A DNA stretch of 64,000 nucleotides from Argentina anserina. Taxonomy: Eukaryota > Streptophyta > Magnoliopsida > Rosales > Rosaceae. Below, in pieces: positions 23,161 to 35,762 of the stretch. The position numbers were made by a program, and so were the translations under genes. Below the pieces are notes generated by a model, which did not search any database, was not told where the DNA came from, and saw only the letters and a program-made list of their open reading frames with translations. How positions within the stretch are numbered: position 1 is the first letter of the stretch; each line of letters opens with the position of its first letter. Location of the stretch: assembly GCF_933775445.1 (NCBI RefSeq), contig NC_065875.1, positions 23,807,555 through 23,871,554 on the forward strand, read 5' to 3'.

Positions 23161-23727
23161 TGTTGGAGAGGAGAGATCCCACATCTAAGAAGTGACAAAG
23201 AAAATAAAGCTTATAAGTGGGTGAATAATAACCAATTGTACCGAGACCTTTTGTGATTAAAACCCAACACCTGTGAGGTGGCTAAGTTTGGACAATATCG
23301 GTACAGTTGGTCCACGGGCCACGCTTGTCGCTGTTTAACATGGTATCAGAGCGGGTCCTTCTCCAGTCGCGTTTGCGATCTTTTGTGGGCCCGAGTTGGG
23401 TGCCACTTTATCATGTCATCGGAGGATTTCCGATTGGATGGCCACTAAGTGTCGTTAGTTACTGGACCTTAGTTTCTTTCATCCCAGTATGTGGGATGTT
23501 AATCTGTCACGTGCAGACCTAAAAATTAGGTTGCACATGAGGGGGCGTGTTGGAGAGGAGAGATCCCACATCTAAGAAGTGACAAAGAAAATAAAGCTTA
23601 TAAGTGGGTGGATAATAACCAATTGTACCGAGGACTTTTGTGATTAAAACCCAACACCTGTGAGGTGATTAAGTTTGGACAATATCGGTACAGTTGGTCC
23701 ACGGACCACGCTTGTCGCTGTTTAACA
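23161..23727 (+). mobile_element. TRIM retroelement in exon 5 of P450 gene D, TSD GATAT
   Basis: Two 180-bp direct LTRs (23161-23340 and 23548-23727) begin TGTTGGAGAGG and end TTTAACA. Between them are TGGTATCAGAGC (23341-23352) as primer site and GAGGGGGCG as polypurine tract, but no ORF. GATAT flanks both sides (23156-23160 and 23728-23732). A complete 567-bp terminal-repeat retrotransposon in miniature. It depends on other elements for its enzymes. Confidence 0.96.
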
Positions 23728-24976
23728 GATATAGCCTCAGAGACTCATTGAAGATCATACTCATCTGCATGGAAAACAAAATATAAACAGCAGCTCAGGA
23801 TGAATGGAACATTTCTTCTCCCATTAGACAAAGATATAACTGAGGACAGAGTTCTTATCCTTTCTTACTGTTTTCAGTTTGGCAAGGCCATCGGGATTTG
23901 GTGGTTGTTTGCTGAATAAATGCAGTACTTCCTTTCTCGCTTCCTCCTGCCAGTCCGGATGGAGAACCAGAAGAAAGACAGTCCAAACAAGCAAAGAGTT
24001 AGTGGTATCTTGTCCAGCAAAGTAAAACGTCTTGCACTCTTCAACCAATTCGTTCACCGAGATCCTCTGTTTGTTATCCGCATTATGGTGAGCCTTCAAA
24101 AGTAAACCAAGAAAATCAGTCCCAAAGCTGTCTTCTTCTCCGGTCACCGCCTCCCCTTCTCTTTTCTTAACAATTTCTAAAATGGTGTCCTGTATTCCTT
24201 TCTCAAGCTTCTCTGATTCTTTCTCATCACTTGTTTTATACAACATGCTGCAATTTTGAATTTAACAGTATTGAGAGGTAACAACACTCAGCAGTTGATA
24301 TCATATAAGTTTATCTTCATTTAAGTAATACAGTCCACCATATAAATAATAAGATTCACAAGTAACTAAAGGAAAATCAATTCTTTCAATATAGAGGAAG
24401 GTACCTGATGCCAGGAACCCTGAAGTTGTGAGAGTTTCTGAATATCAAGGAGCTTAACTTCATCAACATGTCAAAAATATCCATCCCTTCTAAATAATTG
24501 CTACCAAATGCTGTCCTTGAAATCACTTCTGAAGTGAACAACCTAAAATGTTCACACACCTCAATCTCTTTTTCTTCATGCTTTTTCCACCCTTCAAGCA
24601 TTGTCTCAGCACTAGCTATCATGTCTGGAATCATATTCTAGCAAAACCGAGCAGAATCACTTAGCAGATTGTCCTACAATTGCCCTTTCTTTTACACAGT
24701 TGAGATAAGTACTACTACCTAATAGTCTGCTACTACACAAATTTTTGCGAGGGTCAACAGTCACCAGTAAGTACCAAGTAGTATTATTTATTCACATACA
24801 AGTCAGGGATAAATGCAAGAAAGGAACTTACTTTTAAGCTGTCTCCATGGAAGGCATGGTTGGAAAGCTTTCTCAATTTTGACCATTTTTCACCTACTGC
24901 CATGGAAATGCTGTCTCCCAATAGCTTCTTCACATATATCTTTGTTGTTGAGAATCTCCTTCACTAACTTGGGGTT

Positions 24977-25941
24977 CATGCGCCACCTCCGGCGACTGCG
25001 GGTGGTGCTCAAGCGCCACTCACTGTGGCAGCGCGTGGGGCCCACGCGCCGAGCCTACGACCGGCGCGTAGCACGCCACCGCCGTCTCATTTCTCCTCCT
25101 CTCATTCTCCCCTACCTCCCCACCCTAAACCCTAAACCCTAAACCCTAAACCGCCTCTAGGCCACTCCACGCCCCCACACGCGCCTAAGGTGGCGGTGTT
25201 CACCATTCCATCCCCTACTCCGATCTCCTTCACAATTCATCCAAAACAACCCAAATTCACACAACAACAATCACAACATCCAATATTGTCGAAACCTCAC
25301 CTATTCCCGGCCTTGGGAGCGCCAGAGCTCGTCGGAGAGCTTAGACCAGTCGTGTTGGGTTCGGTGAGGTGCGGCGAGGCTTCACGGCAGTGAGATGGAT
25401 TGCGTCTTGCTCAGAGGAGGGTGGAGTCGAGCCTGTGAGGACGTTGGTGCCAGCGGTGAGGAACACGTCCCTCGGAGGTGCGAGATCGGCGCCGAAGGAA
25501 GAGAGGGCTCGGGGTGGGAGAGAGAGAAGAGAGGGAGAGAGAAAAGGGAGGCGCGGGTTTGAGGGGAGAAGAGGGTTTCCGAAAATGGAAACTCTACTTC
25601 TGAAAAGTTTCATTTTATACCCCCCTCCAAAATTGGAAACTAACTTCCGTCGTTAATAACTTTCACGTCCGACGACCGATTCGAACGCGTAATATGTCTA
25701 CGAATTCGTATCGACGAGCTCTACAACTTTCGTGAATGAAGTTTTCGCAAACGAGTGACGGAATAAAAGTCGATACTCACGTCGCGGAAACGTAACGTTT
25801 TTCTAAATAAACGTTCCGATAATGTTTCCGTTTTCGATTTCCGATGTCGCAAGGCGACACAAACACATTTAATGAGTTTCACAAACTTTATAAATTTAAA
25901 ATCAATCCAATAATCATTCAGGAAAAAATCGGGTTATTACA
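24977..25941 (-). mobile_element. Truncated LTR of Ty3/Gypsy family 1
   Basis: Ends at 25941 with GGGTTATTACA, the 5' end of the family LTR read on the minus strand. It includes the GC-rich block (CGCGTGGGGCCCACGCGCC, about 25031-25050) and the GGAAACTCT leader region. The other end stops abruptly against P450 exon 2 at about 24977, so a deletion has removed the rest of the LTR together with the start of exon 2. Confidence 0.75.
25122..25152. repeat. Interstitial telomere-like repeat (CCCTAAA)4
   Basis: Four perfect copies of the plant telomere heptamer in tandem inside the truncated LTR. The other LTR copies in the window have only one CCCTAA-like motif near this place, so this is a local expansion. 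Confidence 0.95.
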
Positions 25942-26757
25942 GTTTTAGGTGTGGGCAAGCGAAACATATGGCTAGAGACTACAACCGACTTCATCAGGGT
26001 AGACAGGAACATCAGCAGAGGCAGTTACCTGTGGGCCAAGCTAGAGTGTTTGCGGTGGGTCAGCGGGATACATGAGTAAAATGTACCTTATCTATTTTTA
26101 ACTACCTTGCTAGAGTACTATTTGATACAGGAGCATCACACTCTTTTATTGCTAGCTCGGTAGTGGAGGTGTTAGGTTTGATTTCTACATCTCTTGGAAG
26201 CTCTTTATGTGTCACTTCACCTCTTGGAGTGTCTCTCGAACTGGAGACAATCTGCAAGGCTTGTCCTATTGCGATCGGAGGTAGAGAATTCTATGCTTCT
26301 TTGATAGTGATTCCGGACCACACCTATAATGTGATCTAAGGAATTGATTGGTTGAGGCCACAACATGCTTTGATCGATTGCTTTGACATGGTAGTGTTTT
26401 TCTATAGTCTTGGGGAGCCAGTTTTTCGTTATCGTTGCCTCAAGTCAGATAATGTCATGAGAGCAAGAGTCTTGACACATGTGGAGTCTGTGGATCAGGA
26501 AGTAGCTATCACAGACATTGTTGTAGTATCCGAGTATGGTGAAGTGTTTCAGGAGATACCGGGTTTACCTCCTCGGAGAGTTGTTGATTTTTGCATTGAT
26601 GTTATACCCAGTACAATACCTGTGTCAAATGCGCCTTATAGGATGGGGCAAAACGAGCTTAAAAAATTAAAGATTCAGATAGATAGGCTATTGGACCAAG
26701 GATTCATTAGACCTAGTGTTTCACCTTGGGGAGCACCAGTGTTGTTCGTGAGGCACC
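25942..26757 (+). pseudogene. Ty3/Gypsy gag-pol fragment: zinc knuckle, protease, start of RT
   Basis: The plus strand reads CGQAKHMARDYNR (decayed CCHC knuckle), then the aspartic protease core LFDTGASHSFIASSV, then VIPDHTYN and GIDWL. After a stop it continues at 26352-26757 with EIPGLPPRRVVDF and QIDRLLDQGFIRPSVSPWGA, the N-terminal part of reverse transcriptase. In-frame stops (for example after QRDT and before GIDWL) kill it. It ends just before the expected RT motif. The following ~45 bp (TCTAGCGCCTAGGCGG) are of unknown origin, before P450 exon 1 sequence resumes. Similar to the decayed interior of the element at 43510-53101. Confidence 0.85.
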
Positions 26758-26910
26758 GTCTAGCGCCTAGGCGGAGATTTTTAGAACCATGCTTGTTTGT
26801 TGTTTCCATGGATAAGTGTAAGGACCTTTGATTCCCTGAGAAGCCAAAAACTTCTGTAGGCGAGTAGGAATCCACCATATTTTGCGAAAGATGTTGAAGA
26901 TTAGAACTAC

Positions 26911-29462
26911 TGTAATAACCCAAATTTTCAATACCATTTTTTTTAATTTATCAGAAATTAAGGGAATTATAATTTGATTAAATTCACATTTTACGCATTT
27001 TATTTTGTCGTTGTTCGAAGTAGAAATTGGTTTCAAGAGCCAAATGAGTGTTATTTGATTAAGTTCATTTGACCCAAGAGTCGACTTTTAAGTTTTAATC
27101 CGTCACTCTTTTCAGGAAACTTTCTTCACGAAAGTCGTAGAATTCATCAATACAAATTCGTAGACGTGCAGCACGCGTTAATCAGATGTCGTATGTGGAA
27201 GTTGTTAGTAACGGAAGTTTGGTTTCCGATTTTGGAAATAATATAAAAGGAAGGAGAGGAGATTAAAAATCAGAAAATCAGTTTTTTTTTCAAAAAAAAA
27301 TCAGCTCGGTTACTGTTCACCTGAGCTCGGGTACTGTTCACCCGACCAAAAAATCTTCTCAGGCCAATTTCTACACCATCCGACGTCGCCTCGTGTCGTG
27401 CCACCTATCAAACTGACGGGCTCGACGATCTCCATCTTTTAGGCTACGCCTTGCACTCCGGCGACAACCACACACGGTGCAGCAACTGCCGGAAGTTACT
27501 GCTGTGTCGGCGCCGCCTCCTCCGGCCACCATAACTCGAGATTCTTAGGGGGTTTTGCTTGTCTCAGTCCCAGCAACATTCCCAAAAAAGGAATCGAGCC
27601 AAATCGAAGTGTAAGTACCCGAATCAAGAATTTCAATTTCTAGGGTCTGTGAATAGTGCCGAATTTATGTTTTTCGTCGTTTGGACTATTTAGGCTTGGA
27701 TTTAGACCTTGGTGTCAACTAGAAAGTTGTTGGAAATGTTGTTTAGGTTGTGGTGGTGAAATGTGGTGATGATTGGTGGCGGTCGGGAAAAAGTGACGCC
27801 GCATGAACAGTACTGTGAATAGTGTTCTGCAACAGTAAATGTGAACAATGTTTTTGGTAAAACAGTGAACAGTGTCATGACAAACAGTAACTGTGAACAA
27901 TGTTTTGTTAAAAACAGTAAATGTGAACAGTGTTTTAGTTTAAAACTGTGATTAGTAAATCATGAACAGTGTTCTGTGAACAATGTTTTATGAACAACAT
28001 TTAGTTGTACTAGAATCGTCACCTGGTATTTTAAGTATCATTTTCTAAGCATTTATCATGCTATTAGGTGACTGACGAAACAAGTGAAGAAATTACTTAC
28101 AGTGTCGTGGAAGTTGCACGCAGGAAGGAAGGTGAGTAAAATCTCACATATTTGCGAATCTACCCTTGTGGAGATTTAAGATGTTGCAAGAGTTTTTAAT
28201 ATTGAATTACGACATGTATACGATATAGTGGATTACATATATATTGTATAAATGGTAATAAGTACATATATATATAGTTTTCTATATTATATACTGTTAT
28301 GAATTCATTGGAATTGGTCATTTCGATGACGAAAATTAAATATTGAGCATGTGATTTAATTTGTACAATATGAGGTGTGATTATTGTACGTGGTTTTAAC
28401 ATGGTGTTTGTTAAAACATTTTGTCTTTGGACGTGTTTATGAAATATGACATATATATGATATAGCGGATTATATATATATTGTATAAATGGTAAATATG
28501 TACATATATATAGGTTGCTATATAATATACTGTTATGATTTTATCGTGATGATGTCATTTTGATGACGAGATTGTATATCAAGCATGTGATTTTGATTTG
28601 TACAATATGATGTGAGATTATTGTACGTGATTTTAACATGGAGTTTGTTAAAATGTTGATTTGTCTTCGGACTTGATTTTTGTACAATATGATGTGAGAT
28701 TATTGTATGTGTTTGGCAAGTCGGAACCTAGCCTTTGGCCGGGCGAAAGTTACGATACAGTTAGAGCTCTAGTTTGTCTGCCGGAGTACTGCATGTGAGG
28801 TAACAGGTGGTTATCGGCTCATGAGTACTCATATTTTTGGATGTTGGGTAGCAGGTGGTTGCCCAATATCGGCGGTGTACTACGTGAGGGGTAACAGATG
28901 TGTACCAGCGTTCATTAGTACCCATATTATAAATGCATTTGGATAACCAGAAGGGTTGCCCAATTTCTCATAAGCACTTTCGTTTTCATATTTTGGACAA
29001 CCAGACGGGCCGTCCATCGACTCATGAGTGCATTTATATTTGATGTTTTTGTGGATTTTCGTATATATTGATATGCGAGTTTTATTGTTGTTTTTACTCA
29101 TACGAGCTGTAAAGCTTACCGGATTTGTGTTTACAATCCCGGTGCACCAATTTGATGGTGTAGTGGATACTACGCAGGTGTGGATTAGCTGGAATTGACG
29201 GACCGCTTAGAGGACTTGAAGATATTTAGTTCCAGCTTATGTGAGGATTTTGTGCTACTTTCTTGTGAGGATTATACATTTCTATTTGTTATAATGTCGA
29301 ATTATAATTTGGTTTGTAATAATCGGTTTGACTGAGTTGTATTTTAAACTCAGAGATGATCCGCTGTGGCATTTTAAATGATTTCGATTCATTGAGATTG
29401 TTTTGGTGTTTAACGACTTTGAAATTTTGAGTTTTTATGCTCAAAATTTTAGGGTCGTTACA
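26911..29462 (+). mobile_element. Solo LTR of Ty3/Gypsy family 1, TSD ACTAC, inside P450 exon 1
   Basis: Begins TGTAATAACCC and ends GGGTCGTTACA, with ACTAC on both sides (26906-26910 and 29463-29467). Removing it together with one ACTAC rejoins an open P450 exon 1 reading frame, which confirms both the boundaries and the target. 2552 bp. Confidence 0.95.
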
Positions 29463-29527
29463 ACTACGAGAGAGAAGAGCAACAGATTACTGATTGAAAA
29501 ACTGGTTACAATTTCTTCCGAAGTCAT

Positions 29528-30071
29528 TTTGTCTCTTCGAAACTAAACAGAAGAGAAAGCTGAAAGCGTCATTACTCTACGTAATGAAGCAACGGTTACC
29601 ACGCTAAGATCAACCGCCATACTTGATCTTATTATTAAGTGGAATCAGATTCATCAGGCCCTTCTTAATTTGCTGCAATATTGGTCTTGAGTCTCTTGAC
29701 TCTTGAACCTTTTTTTTTGAGGCAATGCGGCTGTATATAGAAACATGCACAGGAAGTTTTGGATCATATAGTATATTATTTATTTCCATGTGATAATTTT
29801 ACATTTAGGACTCATCGCGTTGACAAAATCAAAGAAAAATAGAAAACTATTAGAGGTACACATGTAGAGTAGTGACTTCGAAGGAATAGCTAGAAGCCTA
29901 GAACCTCCCGTATACAAAACACAATAAAGAAGAAGAAACTATTTATGAGAAACGAATTTAGGGGGCTAATTTAGAAGAACAAATCAGGACGATGCCTTAT
30001 TCCTTATTATTGTTCAATCAATTGCAGGTTTCTTAGCCAACATATATGTGAAGGTTTTTTGGATTACCTCT
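29528..30071. other. Intergenic between the gene D start and gene E 3' end
   Basis: No gene or clear repeat. AT-rich, with a T8 run near 29711. Confidence 0.5.
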
Positions 30072-32038
30072 TCAGTCCTCAAAGTTCAGTGAGTGGAGCA
30101 TTACTTGAACTCCATGCCGTGGGCGAAGTGAAATGGTCCTTAATGGTGAGTGAACATAACCAGGGGAAAGGGTGAAGGAGTAGCGTTGCAGCATCATTGA
30201 TAGAGCAATCTTGGCTTCAAAGGTGGCGAAATTTTGGCCAACACAAATTCTTGGTCCCATTCCAAATGGTATGAACGTTACTATGCTGTTTTTTGTAGCT
30301 TTCGCAACTCCTTCAGAGAATCTTTCTGGTTTGAACAGTTGTGCGTCTTGTCCCCAGGAGTCAGGCTCATGATGAAGTGCCAGATAAGGAATGATCAACT
30401 CAACAGTAGAAGGAACAATGAGCTTGCCCAGTCTAACATCGTTTTCAAGTCGCCTCGCGCCAGTAACAGCTGGAGTATATAGCCTAAGGGATTCATTCAA
30501 GATCATGCTCATCTACGTACATAAATGAAAATGAATAAAGCCATGTGAGAGGATGTCAGGACGCATTTGATATTTGAAAAGCAAACAAGTCTCCCAATTA
30601 AGGCAAGCGGTGTAATAATGATCGAGTTCCTTACTGTTTTCAGTTTGGAAAGGCCCTCAGGATTCGGAATCTGTTTGTTAAATATTTGAATGACTTCCTC
30701 TCTTCCTTTCTCTTGCCAATCAGTATGAAGTGCCAGAAGGAAGACAGTCCACGAAAGCAAATTGTTACTGGTTTCATGTCCAACAAAGTAAAATGACTTG
30801 CACTCATCTATCAAATCGTCCACTGAAATCCTCTGAATGTTGTTGGTATCATGATGAGCCTTCAAAAGTAAACCAAGAAAATCACTCCCGAAGCTCCCAT
30901 CTTCCCGATTCATTTCCTTGTCTTCTCTTTTCTTCACGATCCCCCTGATGGAGTCGCTTATTTCTTTCACAAGCCTATCTGATACAGTATCATTGCTGGT
31001 TCTGAAAAGCTTGCTGCCATATATATCAAGTGACAATCACAAATCTGAGTAGTGACAACTGTTCTCCAAGTACGTAATATATAGTACTTTGACTGTTGGA
31101 ATTAATAAAAATGCGTACCTGAAGCCTGGGAACTTGATATTGAAATCATTTTTGAGTAATAAGCTTAATCTCATCAACTTATCAAAAATGTTCTTCCCTT
31201 CTACGTAGCTGCTGCCAAATGCTGTCCTAGATATCAATTCTGAAGATAATAATCTGAATTCTTCATGCACATCCATTTCTTTCCTTTCATCATGGCTTTT
31301 CCACCTGTCTAGCATCGTGTTGGTACTAGCAATCATGTCTGGAATCATATTCTGTTAAAACGTACAAAATTAACAATACCGCCATAGCACATCAACACAT
31401 AAACCACATTCCATGGAAATGAGAGGAACGAATTATGAGTAACTACAGTAACAGCTTACTTTTAAGCTTTCTCCATGGAAGGCCTGGTTCGCCAACTTTC
31501 GCGATTTCACCCATCTTTCACCTTCCAAGTTTTGAAGACCATTCCCAAATACCTTTGTAAAAGTTCTGAAGTCGGGTTTCAGGTAGAATCCATCTTTATT
31601 ACCGAGTATCTCCTTGCATAACTTGGCCTCCGTCACCACCAGCTGAGCCACAGTACCATGCCACTGAAGGTAATTCTTCCCTGTTTGCAAGTTGCAACAC
31701 CAAAGTCTAATTTTATTCTTATACCTGCACAAAATTATAGCTGACTCGAGAATATGCAGATACATACCATACATTTTGGTCCATGCATGAACATGAGGTA
31801 GAACTACCGGTAATATGTTGTGTGACAAATCCAAGGGTCTGCTCATGGCTTCCTTGCTCAGGTTGGAGACTTCTTTGATATTTCCATGGAGAAGTCGGTA
31901 GCGAGGTCCTCTGATTCCCTGCGAAGCCATCAACCTCTGTACACGGTTCGGAATCCACCATATTTTGTGAAAGATTTTGAAGATCAAAGCTGCTAGAAAC
32001 AAGAGACACAGAAAACTTGAAAGAGTAGCGATCACCAT
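30072..32038 (-). CDS. CYP72A-like cytochrome P450 monooxygenase (gene E), five exons, 514 aa
   Basis: Proposed structure: complement(join(30072..30512,30635..31013,31119..31351,31460..31680,31768..32038)), 1545 nt in frame. An anchor of about 20 hydrophobic residues precedes KIFHKIWWIPNRVQRLM. The I helix reads VGHETSNNLLSWT, an allowed variant of AGxET(T/S). ExxR is ESLR, PERF is intact (KPERF), and the haem loop PFGMGPRICVG has Cys at about 458. It differs from its neighbours: YTPA instead of YPPA after ExxR, GARRLENDV instead of the RRKVAREV type, SLRPRHGV near the end, and four extra residues at the C-terminus. This suggests an older divergence and perhaps a different substrate. A minus-strand TATATA at 32094-32099 lies 56-61 bp upstream of the ATG. 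No lesion seen. Confidence 0.9.
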
Positions 32039-32093
32039 GCCTTAAACAAGAGAGACTTTTTTCGCTGTACCTCCTAGTTTAGAATCATTTGAA

Positions 32094-32099
32094 TATATA
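32094..32099 (-). promoter_or_regulatory. Possible TATA element of P450 gene E
   Basis: The minus strand reads CTATATATTC at 56-61 bp before the ATG. Motif and spacing only. Confidence 0.4.
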
Positions 32100-32293
32100 G
32101 GCTGAGAGGCTTGAGCATATTTAGCAATGCTAGTCATTTAGTAGTCATATTAGAGCATCTTCAATAGATTCTCTAAAATATTTATAAATAGAAAAGTTAA
32201 ATTCAAAATCTCTAAAAAAATTATGCTCATATAGCTTTCTTATCTTAAAATTTTCTTCATTTATTACAATATTAATATTTTACGTTCTTAAAT

Positions 32294-34657
32294 TGTAATA
32301 AGCCACTTTTTTCGGATCGATTATTGGATTGTTTTTAAATTTATAAGTTTGTGAAATTCATAAATCGTGTTTGTGTCGCTTTGGGACGTCGGAAATCGAA
32401 AACGGAAACGTTATCGGAACTTCGATTTAGAAAAACGTTACGTTTCCGCGACGTGAGAATCGACTTTCATTTCGTCGCTCGGTTGTGAAAACTTCATTCA
32501 CAAAAGTTGTAGAGCTCGTCGATACGAGTTCCTGGACGCATCATGCGTTCGAATCAGACGTCGGACGTGAAAGTTATTAACGTCGGAAGTTAGTTTCCGA
32601 TTTTAGAAACTAGTATAAAAAGGACATTTTTCAGATTAGGGTTTCTATTTTTGGAAACCCCTCTCTCTCTCTCCTCTCACTCCACCTCTCTCCTTTCTCT
32701 CTCTCTTCCCCCGAGTTCTCTCCCTCTCTCGAAAAACCATCACCAGCGATCGGCCCCTCCGGCCGTCCGTGTCACACACCGCCAGTCCCAGGAGCACCGC
32801 ACGGCTCACCTAAGCTACCTTGGAGCTCGCCGCGCCTTGCCTCGCCGCCGTGAAGCCGCGCTATGTCGTCAAAGTTGCTGTGTTCCCTCCGCCACTGTCA
32901 AGCTCACTCCGGCGACTCTCCGGTGCTCCCACGACTGGAACTAGGTAAGGGTTGATCGATTTGTGTGGTTCTGATGTTGTTGGTGTGTTTTTGGATAAAT
33001 TTGTGGAGGATCGGAGGAGTAGGTGAGGTTACCACCGCCTTAGGCGGCGCGTGTGGGTGAGGGAGGAGACTAGGCACGGTGTGAGGCCGTGGGGAGGAAG
33101 AGGGAGAAGAAAGGAAGAGATTAGGGGCAGCGGTGGCGTGCTACGCGCCGGTGTTAGGATCGGCCCGTGGGCCCCACGCACTGCCACAGTGAGTGGCGCG
33201 TGAGCGCCGGAGGTGGCGCGTGTACTCAACTCACCGCCACGTGCGGCGTCGCGTGAACAGTGAATTCAAACAGTAATTTTGTAAAAATTTACTTTTACGT
33301 TCGGTGGATGTAAAAAGTGATTTACGTACTGTAAATGTAAATTTATTTTACGTACGGTAAATGTAAATATAACTTACGTTCAGTAAATGTAAATGTAATT
33401 TCGGAAGGCGAAATTGGTAATTATTATTTACTGAGACAGTATTTTACGAGTGAATAGTATGCATTCGTACAAAAATACGTAAACATTATGTATTCGTACA
33501 TGAATACGTAATTGATATGTATTGTACATTAATACATGAATAGTAAATACATGAATGGTAAATCTCACATTTACGAATCTACCATTGCGGAGATTCAAGA
33601 TTATGCAGAATTTTTAAGAATGAAATATGACATGCATATGATATAGTGGAATCTATATTTGTATAAATGGTAAATAGGTACATATATATAATTTGCTATA
33701 TTATATACTGTCATGATTTCGTCGTGAATATGTTCATTTTGGTAATGAGATTTATATATCGAGCATGTGAATTGATTTGTACAATATGACATGATGATTA
33801 TTGTACGTGGTTTTAACATTGAGTTTTGTTAAAACGTGATTGTCTTCGGACGTGTTTTAGGTCTTCAGACGAGTTATGTCTTCGGACCAGTCTTCGGACG
33901 TGTTTGACATGTCGGAACCTAGCATTTGGCCGAGCGAAAGTTACGATACAGTTAGAGCTCTAGTCTGTCTGCCGGGGTACTGCATATGAGGTAACATATG
34001 GGTTATCGGCTTATGAGTACCCATATATTTTTGATATTGGGTAACAGATGGTTGTCCAATGTCGGCGGTGTACTACATGAGGGGTAATAGAAGGGTACCA
34101 GCGCTCATGAGTACCCGTATTATAAATGCATTTGGGTAAACAGAGGGGTTGCCCAACTTCTCATGAGCATAAATATTGTCACATTATTAGACAACCAGAT
34201 GGGCCGTCTAATGAGTTATGAGAGCATTTATAATTGTTGATTTGTGGATTTTTGTATATATATTTTTATGCGAGTTGTATTTGTTGTTTTTAATCATACA
34301 AGTTACAAAGCTTACCGGGTTTGTGTTTATAATCCCGGTGCACCTATTCAATGGTGTATGGGATAATTCTGCAGGTGTCGGTTAGTGGAAATCGAATGAC
34401 AACTCTGAAGACTTGAAGTTGTTTTATCCTATTTTGTGTGGATTTTTGTGAGGATTTTGTGAGTATTTATACATTTCCATTTGTTATAATGTCAAATTAT
34501 AAATTTGGTTTGTAAAAATCGGTTTGTCTGAGTTGTATTTTGAACTCAGAGATGATCCACCGTGACATTAAAATGATTTCTATTTATTGAGATTGTTTTA
34601 GAGTTTTTCATTACTTCGAAATTAGAGTTTCATACTCGAAATTTTGGGGTCATGACA
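32294..34657 (+). mobile_element. Solo LTR of Ty3/Gypsy family 1, TSD TAAAT, upstream of gene E
   Basis: Begins TGTAATAAGCC and ends GGGGTCATGACA, diverged versions of the family ends, with TAAAT on both sides (32289-32293 and 34658-34662). A TATAAAAAGGAC-type box lies near 32614. 2364 bp and more diverged than the other copies, so likely the older insertion. It starts about 255 bp upstream of the gene E ATG. Confidence 0.9.
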
Positions 34658-34662
34658 TAAAT

Positions 34663-35169
34663 ACTATAACCATAAATTTTACATGTTTTAAATAGCTTTG
34701 ATTGGTTGTGATTGAAGCTTGAGTCATCTGAGAAACTGCAGCAAATATGATTATGCAAAATTTTCGTATGGTATAAATGTAGAGATCTCTTTCTTTATTC
34801 TAGAGAATGGAATTAGGCAAATTTTTCTAAAATTTCACTTTTCTCTAATATACATATTATGTTGGATATGCTATAACAGCTTAAAAGTCATTGGCTAGTT
34901 CGAATGCATTTATATTCTACATAATGTTAGTAAAAAAGAATGATTTGAATTCAGAAACGTAATAAAGAGCTGCATCTCGCTCTAATTTAGAGCGCGTGAT
35001 AGCCAACAATCAAAATAGAGTTAGCTGCTATAATTTCGTAAAAAAATAAATAAATATGCGCTCTAAGATAGTTGATGATCTAAAATAGATAGTCAGCTGA
35101 AAATATTCTAAAACTAATTTAGCTGCCTACAATATAGAGAATTGATAGTAGTTTAGCATTTGGAAGAAC
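34663..35169. other. Intergenic
   Basis: AT-rich, no gene or repeat recognised. Confidence 0.5.
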
Positions 35170-35762
35170 TGTTAAATAACGACAAGCGTGGCCTATTGAT
35201 TAACTGTACCGATATTGTCTCAACTTAGCCACCTCACATGTGTTGGGTTTTAATCACAAAAGGCCTCGGTACAATTGGTTATTATAAACATACTTATAAT
35301 CTTTATTTTATTTGTCACTTTTTAGATGTGAGATCTCTCCTCTCCAACACGCCCCCTCACCTGCAACCTAATTTTTAGGTCTGCGCGTGATAGATTAACA
35401 TCCCACATACTGGGATGAAATAAACAAAGTTCTAGTAACCAACGACACTTGGTGACCATCCAATCGGAAAACCCTCCGATGACATGATAATGGCACCCAT
35501 CATGGGCCCATGACAAAGTGACACCCAACTCGAGCCCACGACAGATTGGAGGCGCGACTGGAGAGGGACCGCTCTGATACCATATTAAACAGCGACAAGC
35601 GTAGCCCATTGACCAACTATACCGATATTGTCCCAACTTAGCCACCTCACAGGTGTTGGGTTTTAATCACAAAATGCCTCGGTATAATTGGTTATTATCT
35701 ACCCACTTATAATCTCTATTTTATTTATCACTTCTTAGATGTGTGATCTCTCATCTCCAACA
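35170..35762 (-). mobile_element. TRIM retroelement, second copy, TSD AGAAC
   Basis: Same family as 23161-23727, opposite orientation. LTRs 35170-35349 and 35583-35762 are each 180 bp. The primer site GCTCTGATACCA (plus strand, 35571-35582) is next to the right LTR, and the polypurine tract (CGCCCCCTCA) is next to the left LTR. AGAAC flanks both sides (35165-35169 and 35763-35767). The left LTR has TGTTAAATAACG and the right TATTAAACAGCG, so the two have diverged a little. Confidence 0.95.

Larger units (their letters stand above)
22765..29527 (-). pseudogene. CYP72A-like cytochrome P450 pseudogene (gene D), broken by several insertions
   Basis: Recognisable pieces, 5' to 3' on the minus strand: exon 1 start 29527-29463 (ATG at 29527, reading ...FSISNLLLFSLVVLIF across the insertion); exon 1 rest 26910 to about 26803 (RKIWWIPTRLQKFLASQGIK); partial exon 2 (about 24976-24832, ending HAFHGDSLK); exon 3 (24637..24405); exon 4 (24247..23869, AGQDTT); exon 5 (23764-23733 and 23160-22765, PFGMGPRTCVG). 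Lesions: a solo LTR in exon 1; an LTR fragment plus Gypsy pol replacing the exon 1/2 junction; a deletion in exon 2; a TRIM in exon 5; and a one-base deletion near 23120 (GATAAGGAGTTAAA against GATAAGGAAGTTAAA in gene F). It is most similar to gene F. The exon 1 pieces could come from a different copy. Confidence 0.85.
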
